Position numbers and translations under genes: made by a program
Shown here: positions 1-8,851 of the stretch, in pieces
Numbering within the stretch: position 1 is the first letter of the stretch
Layout: the number at the start of each line of letters is the position of its first letter
The notes under the pieces: model-generated
Databases searched by the model: none
What the model was told of the DNA's origin: nothing
Seen by the model: the letters and a program-made list of their open reading frames with translations, nothing else
Source: Mucilaginibacter boryungensis
GTDB taxonomy: Bacteria; Bacteroidota; Bacteroidia; Sphingobacteriales; Sphingobacteriaceae
NCBI RefSeq assembly: GCF_015221995.1
Contig: NZ_JADFFM010000001.1
Coordinates: forward strand, 2,046,001 to 2,110,000
Reading direction: 5' to 3'
DNA: 64,000 bases

Positions 1-2393
1 TAGGGTCAATAATAAGCCTGACAACTTTTGCCCAAACCAAACAAGGCAACACTTACTTGTTCAATTATAAAAATGAAAAGGTAAGGCTGGAGTTCTGTTC
101 GGCAGATATGTTCAGGGTGCGAGTAAGTAAGAATGGCAAATTTGCACCCGATGAGCATCTGATGCAGATAAACTATAATTGGCCAAATATTCCGGTAAAG
201 GTTTCTGATAGTAAAAGTATCACTTCGTTTTCCACAGGGAAGATTGTTGTTAAAGTTAGCAAAGCACCGTTTGGGGTAAGTGTTTATACGGTAAACGGTA
301 AACTAATTTCTGCGGATAAAATTGGTATAACGCGCGATAAGGATGTAGTAGGCAGCGCCAAACAGCTACAACCTGATGAGCATTTTTTTGGATTTGGTGA
401 GCGGATGGACTTTACCGATCAGCGCAATAAGCTATTGAAACTGGATGTTGGTCGGGGCAAAAGCCGGGATAATTTGTTGGGAGCTTATAATATCAACGAG
501 GCTAATTATTGCCCTGTGCCGTTTTTTATGAGTACGCGCGGTTATGGCGTTTTCTTGCATAATTCATCCGCAACGGAATGGGATATGGGTAATACCAGCA
601 ATAATACCTACAGCTTCAAGGCTGCCGATGGCGAACTGGATTATTACTTTGTTTATGGCCCTTCATTTCCTTCTATATTAAATAGTTATCTCTCAATTAC
701 TGGTAAATCACCACTGTTATCCCGTTTTGCTTTTGGCCTGCACATGGGCACTTACAGTGGCGGTACATGGGGGCACGAGGAACTTACTTCTGATAAATAT
801 GTGGTGGCTTTAGGGCGTAAAATGCGGGAGATGGGTATTCCCGTCGATATCCTGATCTTGGATTCTACCTGGCGTTTATTTGGCGAGAACGGCGGTAAAG
901 GCGCGACTACTTTTGAATGGCGCGAAACCTTCAAAAATCCTAAGTCTATGTTCGATAGCCTGTATGCGATGAACTTCAAAATGGTGGGTCTGCATATCCG
1001 TCCGCGTTTTGATAACTCAAAAAACCTCCACTTGCTCGATCAGGCCCGTGCCAAAGGCTTTACTTATCCTGAAAAAGATAATCCCGGCGAATTTGTGAAT
1101 GTGTTTGATCAGAATGCGGTGAACTGGTGGTGGGATAATGGCGTAATGAAAGTAGCATCGCTGGGCGCCAAATTCCTTAAAACCGACGAGGGTAGCGCCT
1201 TTGGTGCATTGGCTAATGAAAGTGAAAAAGTTGGGCCCACGGGCAAGGTGGTATCGCAACTGCATAACGTTTTCCCTATTGCTTATGCCAAAGCGCCGTT
1301 CCTTAAATTTCAGGAATATAACGGTATGCGCGGTTTAAACCAAACCCGCGAAGGGTACGCAGGCATACAGCGCTACCCCTATATTTTTGCCGGCGACTGG
1401 CCGAGCGAGTGGCAATACTTCGCGCCGGTAATTAAGGCTGGTATAAATATCGGACTATCCGGCGTGGGCTATTGGGCGCATTGCATGGGCGGCTTCGAAC
1501 ATCCTGCCGACCCTGAATTGTATATGCGCTGGGTGCAGTTCGGCATGTTTAGTCCGGTAGCTATGGTGTTTGGGATGGATCACCCCGGCTATAAAGAACC
1601 CTGGAATTATGGGGCAGGTGCCTTAGCCAATTTTAAAAAGTACGATGACCTGCGTTACCGCTTGATCCCATACATCTACAGCAACGCCTATACGCAATAT
1701 CAAACTGGTATGCCGTTGATGCGGGCGCTGGTATTAGAACATCAGGATGATACTAATACTTACGATGTGGGAGATGAATACATGTTCGGCAATAGCTTTT
1801 TAGTAGCACCTGTAACGGTTAAAGGCGCGCAAACACGAACTGTTTACCTGCCTGAGGGTACCTGGTTCAATTATTGGACGGGGGAGAAATATACCGGCAA
1901 GCAATACATCCACATCCTGACACCAATGGATCAATTGCCGCTATTTGTAAAAGGTGACGCTATTATCCCTATGCAAAACGCCCGCAGGTATATGGACGAA
2001 AAACCTGTGGATGAGATTACCCTGGATATTTTCCCCTATAAATCATCACAGTTTCAGTTGTATGAAGATGATGGCACCAGTCTGAAATACCAGCAAGGTG
2101 AATCGAGCATAACTAATATAACCACAGTAAGCAGCAATGAAAGTTTAGCTGTGAATATTGCTTCACCTGTTGGGAAGTTCATACCAACCTCGCACACTTA
2201 TTTAACTAAAATACACTGGAATAATGGTAATGCGCCGTCATCCATAACCGAAAATAATGAAGGTTTGAAGAAAGCGGGGAGCGCGGAAGATCTACAAACC
2301 AAAGCCGGCTGGTATTATGATAAAGCTAATAACCTGCTTTGGATTAAAACAATCCACAGCAACCGTGCCGTTATAAATTTGGTGGTGAAATAG
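1..2393 (+). CDS. GH31 family alpha-glycosidase (possibly alpha-xylosidase), 5' partial
   Basis: Secreted or periplasmic retaining alpha-glycosidase of family GH31. The reading frame is open to the left window edge: residues before the first TTG (base 57) read ISLTTFAQ, the end of a signal peptide, so the true start lies outside the window and the TTG is not the start. The catalytic nucleophile is the Asp of KTDEG (codon 1185-1187) and the probable acid/base is the Asp of AGDW (codon 1395-1397). An N-terminal beta-sandwich precedes the barrel (roughly bases 600-1700), and a C-terminal beta domain follows (LPEGTWFNYWTGEKY, then YEDDGTSLKYQQG), as is usual in the family. The KTD context is common among GH31 alpha-xylosidases, but specificity is inferred. 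It converges on the GH28 gene with 3 bases between them and probably belongs to the same polysaccharide locus. Confidence 0.9.
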   Translation, partial: GSIISLTTFAQTKQGNTYLFNYKNEKVRLEFCSADMFRVRVSKNGKFAPDEHLMQINYNWPNIPVKVSDSKSITSFSTGKIVVKVSKAPFGVSVYTVNGKLISADKIGITRDKDVVGSAKQLQPDEHFFGFGERMDFTDQRNKLLKLDVGRGKSRDNLLGAYNINEANYCPVPFFMSTRGYGVFLHNSSATEWDMGNTSNNTYSFKAADGELDYYFVYGPSFPSILNSYLSITGKSPLLSRFAFGLHMGTYSGGTWGHEELTSDKYVVALGRKMREMGIPVDILILDSTWRLFGENGGKGATTFEWRETFKNPKSMFDSLYAMNFKMVGLHIRPRFDNSKNLHLLDQARAKGFTYPEKDNPGEFVNVFDQNAVNWWWDNGVMKVASLGAKFLKTDEGSAFGALANESEKVGPTGKVVSQLHNVFPIAYAKAPFLKFQEYNGMRGLNQTREGYAGIQRYPYIFAGDWPSEWQYFAPVIKAGINIGLSGVGYWAHCMGGFEHPADPELYMRWVQFGMFSPVAMVFGMDHPGYKEPWNYGAGALANFKKYDDLRYRLIPYIYSNAYTQYQTGMPLMRALVLEHQDDTNTYDVGDEYMFGNSFLVAPVTVKGAQTRTVYLPEGTWFNYWTGEKYTGKQYIHILTPMDQLPLFVKGDAIIPMQNARRYMDEKPVDEITLDIFPYKSSQFQLYEDDGTSLKYQQGESSITNITTVSSNESLAVNIASPVGKFIPTSHTYLTKIHWNNGNAPSSITENNEGLKKAGSAEDLQTKAGWYYDKANNLLWIKTIHSNRAVINLVVK

Positions 2394-2396
2394 GTA

Positions 2397-3629
2397 TTAA
2401 TCTTTCCGGATAACGCTCTCGCCGTTCAGCACTTGTAGCTTTAATCCAGCAAGGTCTATATCCTCTACATGCTCCAGTATGAAACCGGTTTTAGCAGTGA
2501 TTGCACAATCTTTAAACATCACACCACGGATAGGGCTTGTAGCCAACCCGTGCATATCGCCAACAGCATCAACGTCGCCTTTAATGTTTATCAGTTTGAT
2601 GTTTCTAACCACCGGCGGTATTTGCGATGGCGCCTTCGCAGCGCCAACCATACGCCAGGCCATGTTAAATTCAAAAGCCTTTTTGGTGCCGTGCAGGGTG
2701 ATATCCTGGTAAGTAATATCTTCTACCACGCCACCGCGACTGGGCTGTGTTTTAAAACGGATAGGCGCCCAGTTATTAGCATCAACTACACAATCCTTCA
2801 CCAACACTTTATTAATACCGCCTGATGTTTCACTGCCCATAGCCACGCCACCATGGCCGTAATCAAACCGGCATTTATCTATCAGGATGTTAGTGCTCGG
2901 GCGGTTTACCCTTAAGCCATCCTCGTCCTTGCCCGATTTGATAGAGATACAATCATCGTTCACATCAATGCTGCAATCAGTAATATGCACGTCATCACTG
3001 CTGTCAATATCCATCCCGTCCGAACTGGGGATGTTGTGATCCGCGCTGATATTGAGGCCTTTTATTAACACTTTAGAGCAGTACAATACATGCAGGCACC
3101 AAACCGCCTGATTATGCAGCGTTAGGTCGCTAATGCTTACATCTTTGCAATTCTGAAAACATATCAGCCTCGGGCGGCCTAAGCGCTGGCCGCTGGCCGA
3201 CCTGCCGCGTTTAGTCCAGGCATCTCCTGAACCATCAATAGTTCCTTCGCCGCTAATGCTGATATGTTCAAGATCAATAGCATTAATAAAGGCGGATGTC
3301 CACAGGCGTTCTTCACCTTCCCAGCGGGTTTGTATTTGCGGGTAATCGTCCTGGTTGATGGAACCTTTCAGTACACCGCTTTTAGCCACCGATAAGCTAA
3401 CGCCTTTTTTCAGGAATATCGCACCGCTGATAAAAATACCTTTCGGCACCAGCACCGTACCGCCGCCCTTAGCCGAACACGCGTCAATAGCTGATTGGAT
3501 GCTTTTTGTATTGATGGTTCGGCTGTCCCCCACAGCACCATAATCGGTAATATTGTAGGTTTTGACTGCCTTGTTGATGAACGATGAACATAACAACGCT
3601 ATTACAACTAATAAAGAAACCCTTTTCAT
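2397..3629 (-). CDS. GH28 polygalacturonase-like glycoside hydrolase
   Basis: Inverting hydrolase of the right-handed parallel beta-helix fold, expected to cut galacturonan or rhamnogalacturonan backbones. It has a signal peptide (about residues 1-20) and the beta-helix entry motif YNITDYGAVGD. The GH28 motifs appear in order: SSDGMDID (equivalent of NTDG), DDCISIKSG with the paired catalytic Asp, GHGG, and the basic IRFKT strand. The length of 410 residues is normal. It is the last gene of the six-gene minus-strand operon, 3 bases after the GH106-like gene. Family assignment is firm; whether it is endo or exo, and which pectin it prefers, cannot be read from the sequence. Confidence 0.92.
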   Translation of the reverse strand: MKRVSLLVVIALLCSSFINKAVKTYNITDYGAVGDSRTINTKSIQSAIDACSAKGGGTVLVPKGIFISGAIFLKKGVSLSVAKSGVLKGSINQDDYPQIQTRWEGEERLWTSAFINAIDLEHISISGEGTIDGSGDAWTKRGRSASGQRLGRPRLICFQNCKDVSISDLTLHNQAVWCLHVLYCSKVLIKGLNISADHNIPSSDGMDIDSSDDVHITDCSIDVNDDCISIKSGKDEDGLRVNRPSTNILIDKCRFDYGHGGVAMGSETSGGINKVLVKDCVVDANNWAPIRFKTQPSRGGVVEDITYQDITLHGTKKAFEFNMAWRMVGAAKAPSQIPPVVRNIKLINIKGDVDAVGDMHGLATSPIRGVMFKDCAITAKTGFILEHVEDIDLAGLKLQVLNGESVIRKD

Positions 3630-3632
3630 AAC

Positions 3633-5729
3633 CTATTTTGTGCGGTGAATAATGATAAATTTTGTTTGATGCGCTGGCAGATCAAGTGTAAGGCTAGATT
3701 GGCCATTTTTATTTAGAGCATTAATAGGTGCTATGTTTCCTGTCGCGGCGTCCCATAGCTCTGCTTTACCGCTGCCGCTTAAAGTTGCTTTAACATTTTG
3801 TGGCTGATCACCCTCATTGAAAAAGAAATATAATTCCGCATCGTTCCAGCTACGGTGCAGGTATTTAATGGTAGGGGCAGGGTTATTTAATTTTACATCT
3901 TTTGGTAATGTGTTAATGACGGCGTTAGTCAATTCGGTTGTTTTTCCCTTTATGTTTGATAAGCGAGCATCCTTATAAGTTTTTCCGGCTATTTCCGGGT
4001 ACGGCCCGGTATAGATCACTTTGCCACCTGTTTGTTCGAATGCTTTTAATCGGGTAATAGCCGTTTCAGTCATTACACTTACGGTTGAAATGATAATAGC
4101 CCTGTATTGCTGACCGCTTTGATTGGTAAATGTGCCTTTGCCCAATTTAAATACGGTTTCCAGCGATTGGTTATCTATGTAATCAAAATCAACCTGGTGT
4201 TCCAACAATTGCTTGCTGATGGCCAATAGCGAGGTATTCGATTCTTTATTACCCATCCACATACTCTCGGTAGGGCAATAGACACCGACTTGTGCTGCTG
4301 GCTTGCCGTTGGCTAAAAGGTACGAAGCGCGATTAGCATAATCTACCATAGCGGGGAATCCTGCCTCGGCCATATAACCAGATGGCCCGCCGCGACCGCC
4401 TGCGGATGATGACCAGAACATAAACTCGAAAAGGTTAATGCCTCGCACCAATTGCTCGTTCACCACCCAGCGGGCATCGTCTACTGTTGGCTTAGGGGTA
4501 TAGGCTGCGAAGCTTTCACTCAAAGCGCGCGGGTGTCCATACAAGTGCGCTGCAGACGAGGCCAGCTTAGGGAAATCGGCCACGTTATCATACCATATTT
4601 GGTGCCAAATGGCATCAACGCCGGGTATCTGAACGTAACGCATATCTTTAAAAAAGTCGCCTTCGGTACGGGCCAGGTCCATCAGCATATCCTCATGGTC
4701 AATGTGTACCATATATTCAAGGCCGTTCTGCGCACACCAATCGCCCTGAACTTTAAAGAAATTGTCCCGGTATAAGTCCGACCATACATCCCAGAAATCA
4801 GCCTTAGCTAACTTTTGTTCTTTGGTTGGGTTTGGGGTAAAGAATGAAGCGATAAAAGGCTTAACATCATAGCCTTTACGCTTTTTAAAGATAGAATCCA
4901 GTCCCGGTGTCCATGGCGTAAAGTTGTATTCTGGTTCATCGCCACGGAAACCTAAAACCGTTTTGCCAAACTCGTTACCAATATATTTTTTGTATTGCAC
5001 GTGGGTAAATTCTAAAAACTGGCGCGTGGCCACAGGGTTCAAATAATCGCAAAGGGAATTAACTGTATCCTTGCCGCCTGTTGGGTTGTTTGAAGCCCGG
5101 GTTACTGATGTTTTAAAGCGATGCTGTATCAATAACACTTGCCATTCGCCCGGTTTGGCTGTCCAGTTTAAATGATGATTGCTGATATCAATAATCTCAT
5201 TCGTTTTAGTTTCATTATTAACCGCAACAGCGCTGATTACCGATTGGTCTAATTGTTCATTCGCGGTTTCGCCTTCTTTTAAACCGATACGTTTATAAAC
5301 CACTAGGCCTTGCATACGCAAATCTGGCCGTTCACGGCTGAATTTACCGCCGGCAAAACCGCTTGGGTATTTACCTTCGTCAATAATCCACAGGTGCATG
5401 CCCCGTTTTTTCAATTCCTCTACCACTATTTGTACGGTTTTAAACCAGCCATCTGACAAGTAAGGATCGTTCATTTTATAGCCGGCTTCGATAGTAACAA
5501 CACGTAAGCCTGTTTTACAGATAGCATCCAGATCTTTAACAATACTCTCCCGTGTAACAGGCCCCTGCAAGCCCCAGGTAAGGGTTTGGCCGTACGGGAG
5601 CGGATAATTTTTCAGGTTAGCCTGCATTTCCGCATATGTAGGATTGGTCAATCTTTGCCATACCGCGTTCTGTGCTTTAAGGTTAAGCGCACACGACAGA
5701 CAGGCCATAAGTAGTATGAGTTTTTTCAC
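3633..5729 (-). CDS. GH106-like glycoside hydrolase (putative alpha-L-rhamnosidase), short form
   Basis: Secreted protein with an N-terminal signal peptide ending near NLKAQ. The segment DLDAICKTGLRVVTIEAGY followed by DEGKYPSGFAGG and RPDLRMQG resembles the barrel entry and the GWPSGFAGG signature of GH106 rhamnosidases and their uncharacterised relatives. A middle part (GFRGDEPEYNFTPWTPGLDS) carries acidic residues that could be catalytic. The C-terminal third looks like the glutamine-amidotransferase-type and beta-sandwich segments of this group. At 698 residues it is clearly shorter than typical GH106 enzymes (about 1000 or more), so the accessory domains are reduced. It lies in the operon between GH43 and GH28 genes, which supports pectin side-chain work. 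Family is likely, activity inferred. Confidence 0.65.
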   Translation of the reverse strand: MKKLILLMACLSCALNLKAQNAVWQRLTNPTYAEMQANLKNYPLPYGQTLTWGLQGPVTRESIVKDLDAICKTGLRVVTIEAGYKMNDPYLSDGWFKTVQIVVEELKKRGMHLWIIDEGKYPSGFAGGKFSRERPDLRMQGLVVYKRIGLKEGETANEQLDQSVISAVAVNNETKTNEIIDISNHHLNWTAKPGEWQVLLIQHRFKTSVTRASNNPTGGKDTVNSLCDYLNPVATRQFLEFTHVQYKKYIGNEFGKTVLGFRGDEPEYNFTPWTPGLDSIFKKRKGYDVKPFIASFFTPNPTKEQKLAKADFWDVWSDLYRDNFFKVQGDWCAQNGLEYMVHIDHEDMLMDLARTEGDFFKDMRYVQIPGVDAIWHQIWYDNVADFPKLASSAAHLYGHPRALSESFAAYTPKPTVDDARWVVNEQLVRGINLFEFMFWSSSAGGRGGPSGYMAEAGFPAMVDYANRASYLLANGKPAAQVGVYCPTESMWMGNKESNTSLLAISKQLLEHQVDFDYIDNQSLETVFKLGKGTFTNQSGQQYRAIIISTVSVMTETAITRLKAFEQTGGKVIYTGPYPEIAGKTYKDARLSNIKGKTTELTNAVINTLPKDVKLNNPAPTIKYLHRSWNDAELYFFFNEGDQPQNVKATLSGSGKAELWDAATGNIAPINALNKNGQSSLTLDLPAHQTKFIIIHRTK

Positions 5730-5734
5730 GTGGA

Positions 5735-6739
5735 TTATTGGTTAAGCTTGAATAATTTTTTTCCGGGAGTAAGGGTAGGCCAGTCTTCATCATCCATATA
5801 CATGGGTTTGATGTTTAACAGCGATGCGCCATTGGCCGAGCGGGTATAGGCATGGTAAACTATAAAAGTGGTATCGCGTTCGGTAAAAAAGCCGTTGTGA
5901 CCACGGCCTGGCTCTTCGTTATCGCCTTCCAAAAACAAGGTATATTTATTATCTACCCAGCTTTCCCCATTTTTATTTAGATAAGGGCCTTTAATGCTTT
6001 TTGCGCGACCAATAACTATCTGGTAGGTACTGCTTAAGCCCTTGCAGCAAATACCGCGCGAAGCAAAAATATAATAATATTTAGGCCCGCGGATAATAAA
6101 AGTACCCTCGCCCAGTTTGGTGGTGATAGTCGTTAACTCAGGCGGATCGCTTAGGAGTTTGCCTGTTTCAGGATTAAGTTGAACCAGGCGCAGTCCTTTT
6201 TGAAACGAACCGTAAACCAGCCACGCCTTCCCATCTTTATCCTGTATAGCGTTAGGGTCTATTACATTTACGCCTTCGCCGCCATTCTTAAAACTGATGA
6301 TCTGGCCTTGGTCAACCCACTTATAATCAGGATCTTTTGGGTTAAGCGTGGTATTGGTTGCCAAACCAACCGACGAATTAAAGTTCATCCAGGCCGATAC
6401 GGAATAGTATAGATAGTACTTACCCTTATAATAATGGATATCCGGCGCCCAAAGGCTGCCATCCTGATTTGGAATGTCGTTTTTGAACCAGGAAGGCATG
6501 TTTTCGGGATTAAATACCCGGCCGGCATTTGTCCAGTGTATCCTGTCCTTCGATATTTTTATGCTGATGCCTTTGCCGGTGTGGAACACATAATAGGTGT
6601 CGCCTTGTTTTATCATCACTGGGTCGTGTACCCTTATATCACCCTGTAAGGGTATATCTTGCGCGATAGTTTTCGAATAAAAACAAATAATTATAAATAA
6701 TAATAAGATGTTATTTGATGTTTTTACGATGTTTTTCAT
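5735..6739 (-). CDS. GH43 arabinan endo-1,5-alpha-L-arabinosidase-like
   Basis: Five-bladed beta-propeller hydrolase, inverting. Signal peptide residues 1-26 (ends KTIAQ). The family acids are visible: base Asp in VHDPVMIK (about residue 38), pKa-modulating Asp in NVIDPNAI, and acid Glu in LGEGTF. Further landmarks are WAPDIHYYKGKYYLYYSVSAW, the CCKG loop and GRGHNGFF, whose His is usual at the metal site of arabinanases. It closely resembles the GH43 at 7726-8739 (shared VHDPVMIKQ, STYK/STYQ, VGR/IGRAK, IKGPY, CCKG), so the two are paralogues, with a third, more distant GH43 between them. It sits 5 bases from the GH106-like gene. Arabinan is the likely substrate. Confidence 0.9.
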   Translation of the reverse strand: MKNIVKTSNNILLLFIIICFYSKTIAQDIPLQGDIRVHDPVMIKQGDTYYVFHTGKGISIKISKDRIHWTNAGRVFNPENMPSWFKNDIPNQDGSLWAPDIHYYKGKYYLYYSVSAWMNFNSSVGLATNTTLNPKDPDYKWVDQGQIISFKNGGEGVNVIDPNAIQDKDGKAWLVYGSFQKGLRLVQLNPETGKLLSDPPELTTITTKLGEGTFIIRGPKYYYIFASRGICCKGLSSTYQIVIGRAKSIKGPYLNKNGESWVDNKYTLFLEGDNEEPGRGHNGFFTERDTTFIVYHAYTRSANGASLLNIKPMYMDDEDWPTLTPGKKLFKLNQ

Positions 6740-6748
6740 AAAATTAAT

Positions 6749-7723
6749 TTATTTCACAGGTTTTACACCTTCCGATGTCATGACCACTCTTTTTATGGTG
6801 CCGTCGGGATTGTAGTACAGATAATCGATACACACCGACCGGTGGAAACTTCCGGCATCTGGCGTTATCGCGCCATTATGGTAAATGAAGTATGACTTTC
6901 TTTTAAAATCAATAATGGCCTGATGGTTGGTATTACTGTTACCGGCAATCTCGTTCAGTATACCTTTATATTCCCACGGCCCCGTAATTTTGCGGCTCAT
7001 GGCGTAGGCTGTCTTCTCGGGGAACTCGTAAGCATACGACAAATAGTACCAGCCTTTGTGCTTATGTATCCATGGTGCTTCGGTGTAATGCGGTAGCGTA
7101 AAGGTTTTAATATCTCCGTCAAGCTCTATCATATTCTTCTTCAGTTTAGCGTAGTAGCAAACCGTGTTTCCCCAAATCAGGTAAGCCTGGCCGTCGTTAT
7201 CAATAAACACGGTAGGGTCAATGTCATCCCAACTAATTTTGGTTTGGGTGGTCATATCGTTGGTGATTATTGCCGAACCCCGCGCGTCTTTATATGGCCC
7301 TTCAGGCCGGTCGGCTACAGCCACACCTATGGCTTTACCATGAATGGTGCCATGCTCAACAGCCACATACCAGTAAAACTTCCCATCGCGTTCAATTACC
7401 TGTCCCGCCCAGGCATCGTCTTTAGCCCAGGCAAAATCTTTTACATTTAGGGGAGAGGGGTGTTCTGTCCAGTTCACCATATCGCTTGATGAAAAACAAA
7501 GCCAGTTGTGCATGCGGTAGCTGTTCACTTTCACCGGCGCTTCATCGTGCCCGGTATATAGATATACATTGCCTTTATAAACCAGTGCGGCCGGGTCGGC
7601 GGTGTATTGGTGACGGATGATAGGGTTACCGTTTGAATGGATAACGGTATCAGCCTTTTGCGCCGAAGCGGTTAAGCCTGAAAATGCAAGCGCAGCGCAG
7701 AGTAATATGTGTAGTTTCTTCAT
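6749..7723 (-). CDS. GH43 beta-xylosidase / alpha-L-arabinofuranosidase-like
   Basis: Secreted beta-propeller hydrolase with signal peptide residues 1-21 (ends TASAQ). Catalytic landmarks: Asp in QYTADPAALVYKG, Asp in WDDIDPTVFIDNDG, and Glu in HYTEAPWIHKHKGWYYL. The short length of 324 residues means it is a propeller without an added beta-sandwich. It differs from its two GH43 neighbours in lacking the CCKG loop and resembles exo-acting xylosidase/arabinofuranosidase members. Its start lies 2 bases after the stop of the preceding GH43 and its stop 9 bases before the next, so the genes are cotranscribed. Substrate choice between arabinose and xylose is not decidable from sequence alone. Confidence 0.88.
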   Translation of the reverse strand: MKKLHILLCAALAFSGLTASAQKADTVIHSNGNPIIRHQYTADPAALVYKGNVYLYTGHDEAPVKVNSYRMHNWLCFSSSDMVNWTEHPSPLNVKDFAWAKDDAWAGQVIERDGKFYWYVAVEHGTIHGKAIGVAVADRPEGPYKDARGSAIITNDMTTQTKISWDDIDPTVFIDNDGQAYLIWGNTVCYYAKLKKNMIELDGDIKTFTLPHYTEAPWIHKHKGWYYLSYAYEFPEKTAYAMSRKITGPWEYKGILNEIAGNSNTNHQAIIDFKRKSYFIYHNGAITPDAGSFHRSVCIDYLYYNPDGTIKRVVMTSEGVKPVK

Positions 7724-7725
7724 AT

Positions 7726-8739
7726 TTATGGTTTAGCTAACTCAACCACAGGCCAGTTATTCACCCAGCTGAGTTTCTCAATTCTTAGTTTAGATCTTCC
7801 GTTGTCGGCAGCATCATACCCGTGGAATACCAGGTAATCAATGCCATCAAATTCGCAGACCGCGTTATGGCCGACGCCGTACCAGTTCTTGTCGCCCTGT
7901 AAAACAATATCGCCACCGCCATGACTTAGCGGAATGTCCTTGCTATCAACATAAGGCCCTTTTATATTTTTTGAGCGACCGACGATCATTTTGTAAGTGC
8001 TGCGCGGGCCTTTGCAGCAATAATCTATCGAGGCAAACAGGTAGAAGTATTTCCCTTTACGGAAAATGAACGGCGCTTCAATAGCGTTGCCTCCGGCATC
8101 TTTAGGGTTATCATCAATAGCGGGCGGATTAGCATCAGACGTGGCCTTTTTCCTGCTGGCAATGGTTGGCAGGTTATCCGGACTTTCGGCGATGCTCAAG
8201 CGGTCTTTATTGAGCTTTACAAGCTTTAGCCCATCCCAAAAGGAGCCGAAGCTGAGGTAGGGCGTGCCATCCTTATCAACCGCCAGGTTTGGGTCTATGG
8301 CGTTCCAATTGGTTTTGTTGGGATACGATTGGATGATCTTCCCGTGGTCAGTCCATTTATAATCAGGGCTATTGGTGTGCAGCGTAGGGCTGGTAGCCAA
8401 ACCAATAGCCGAGGTGTTTTTACCAAATGCCGATACCGCGTAATAAAGATAATAAGTGCCTTTGTAGTAGGAGATATCAGGCGCCCAAATACTGTTCCTG
8501 AAGCCGGGGATAGCCTCAACCGCCCATTGCGGTGCTGTTGCAAATACTTTAGGCTCGGCCTTCCAATGCACCATATCTGTCGACGACCACACGTTGATGC
8601 CATTGCCGGTGCAGAACACATAATACACGCTATCCTGCTTAATCATTACCGGGTCATGCACGGGGATATTAGTGCGCAGTTCCTGGGCATAGCTGTACCT
8701 TGTGAATAATAACAGTAATATGTAGATTAAGCGTTTCAT
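7726..8739 (-). CDS. GH43 arabinan endo-1,5-alpha-L-arabinosidase-like (paralogue)
   Basis: Beta-propeller arabinanase-type enzyme. The frame is open to 8778, but the ATG at 8737-8739 gives a clean signal peptide (KRLIYILLLLFTRYSYAQ), while the longer version would prepend a charged peptide encoded by the palindromic repeat; I therefore start at 8739. Catalytic landmarks: Asp in VHDPVMIKQ, Asp in WNAIDPNLAVDKDG, Glu in NAIEAPFIFRKGKYFYLF. The CCKG loop and GVGHNAVCEFDG are also present. It is a paralogue of the GH43 at 5735-6739. The gene is the second of the operon and is separated from GH39 by about 110 bases that hold a palindromic repeat, the only sizeable gap in the operon. Confidence 0.9.
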   Translation of the reverse strand: MKRLIYILLLLFTRYSYAQELRTNIPVHDPVMIKQDSVYYVFCTGNGINVWSSTDMVHWKAEPKVFATAPQWAVEAIPGFRNSIWAPDISYYKGTYYLYYAVSAFGKNTSAIGLATSPTLHTNSPDYKWTDHGKIIQSYPNKTNWNAIDPNLAVDKDGTPYLSFGSFWDGLKLVKLNKDRLSIAESPDNLPTIASRKKATSDANPPAIDDNPKDAGGNAIEAPFIFRKGKYFYLFASIDYCCKGPRSTYKMIVGRSKNIKGPYVDSKDIPLSHGGGDIVLQGDKNWYGVGHNAVCEFDGIDYLVFHGYDAADNGRSKLRIEKLSWVNNWPVVELAKP

Positions 8740-8750
8740 TTTCAAATTGT

Positions 8751-8832
8751 TATTGCGAGGAGCGGAGCGACGTGGCAATCTCGTAGTTTGATTAGCGCGC
8801 TATGAGATTGCCACGCTATCGCTCGCAATGAC
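8751..8832. repeat. Palindromic intergenic repeat, copy A (within the GH operon)
   Basis: Imperfect inverted repeat: left arm ATTGCGAG...GTGGCAATCTC, right arm GAGATTGCCAC...CTCGCAAT, with an AT-rich centre that differs from the other copies. The same arms occur at 15142-15170, 30665-30752 and 34154-34244. It is transcribed in the leader between GH39 and the first GH43. Confidence 0.85.
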
Positions 8833-8851
8833 ATGTTTTTTTAGTTTCATT

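Noticed and set aside
57..59. TTG as the start of the GH31 gene
   Set aside because: The frame stays open to base 3 and encodes the end of a signal peptide, so the true start is outside the window.
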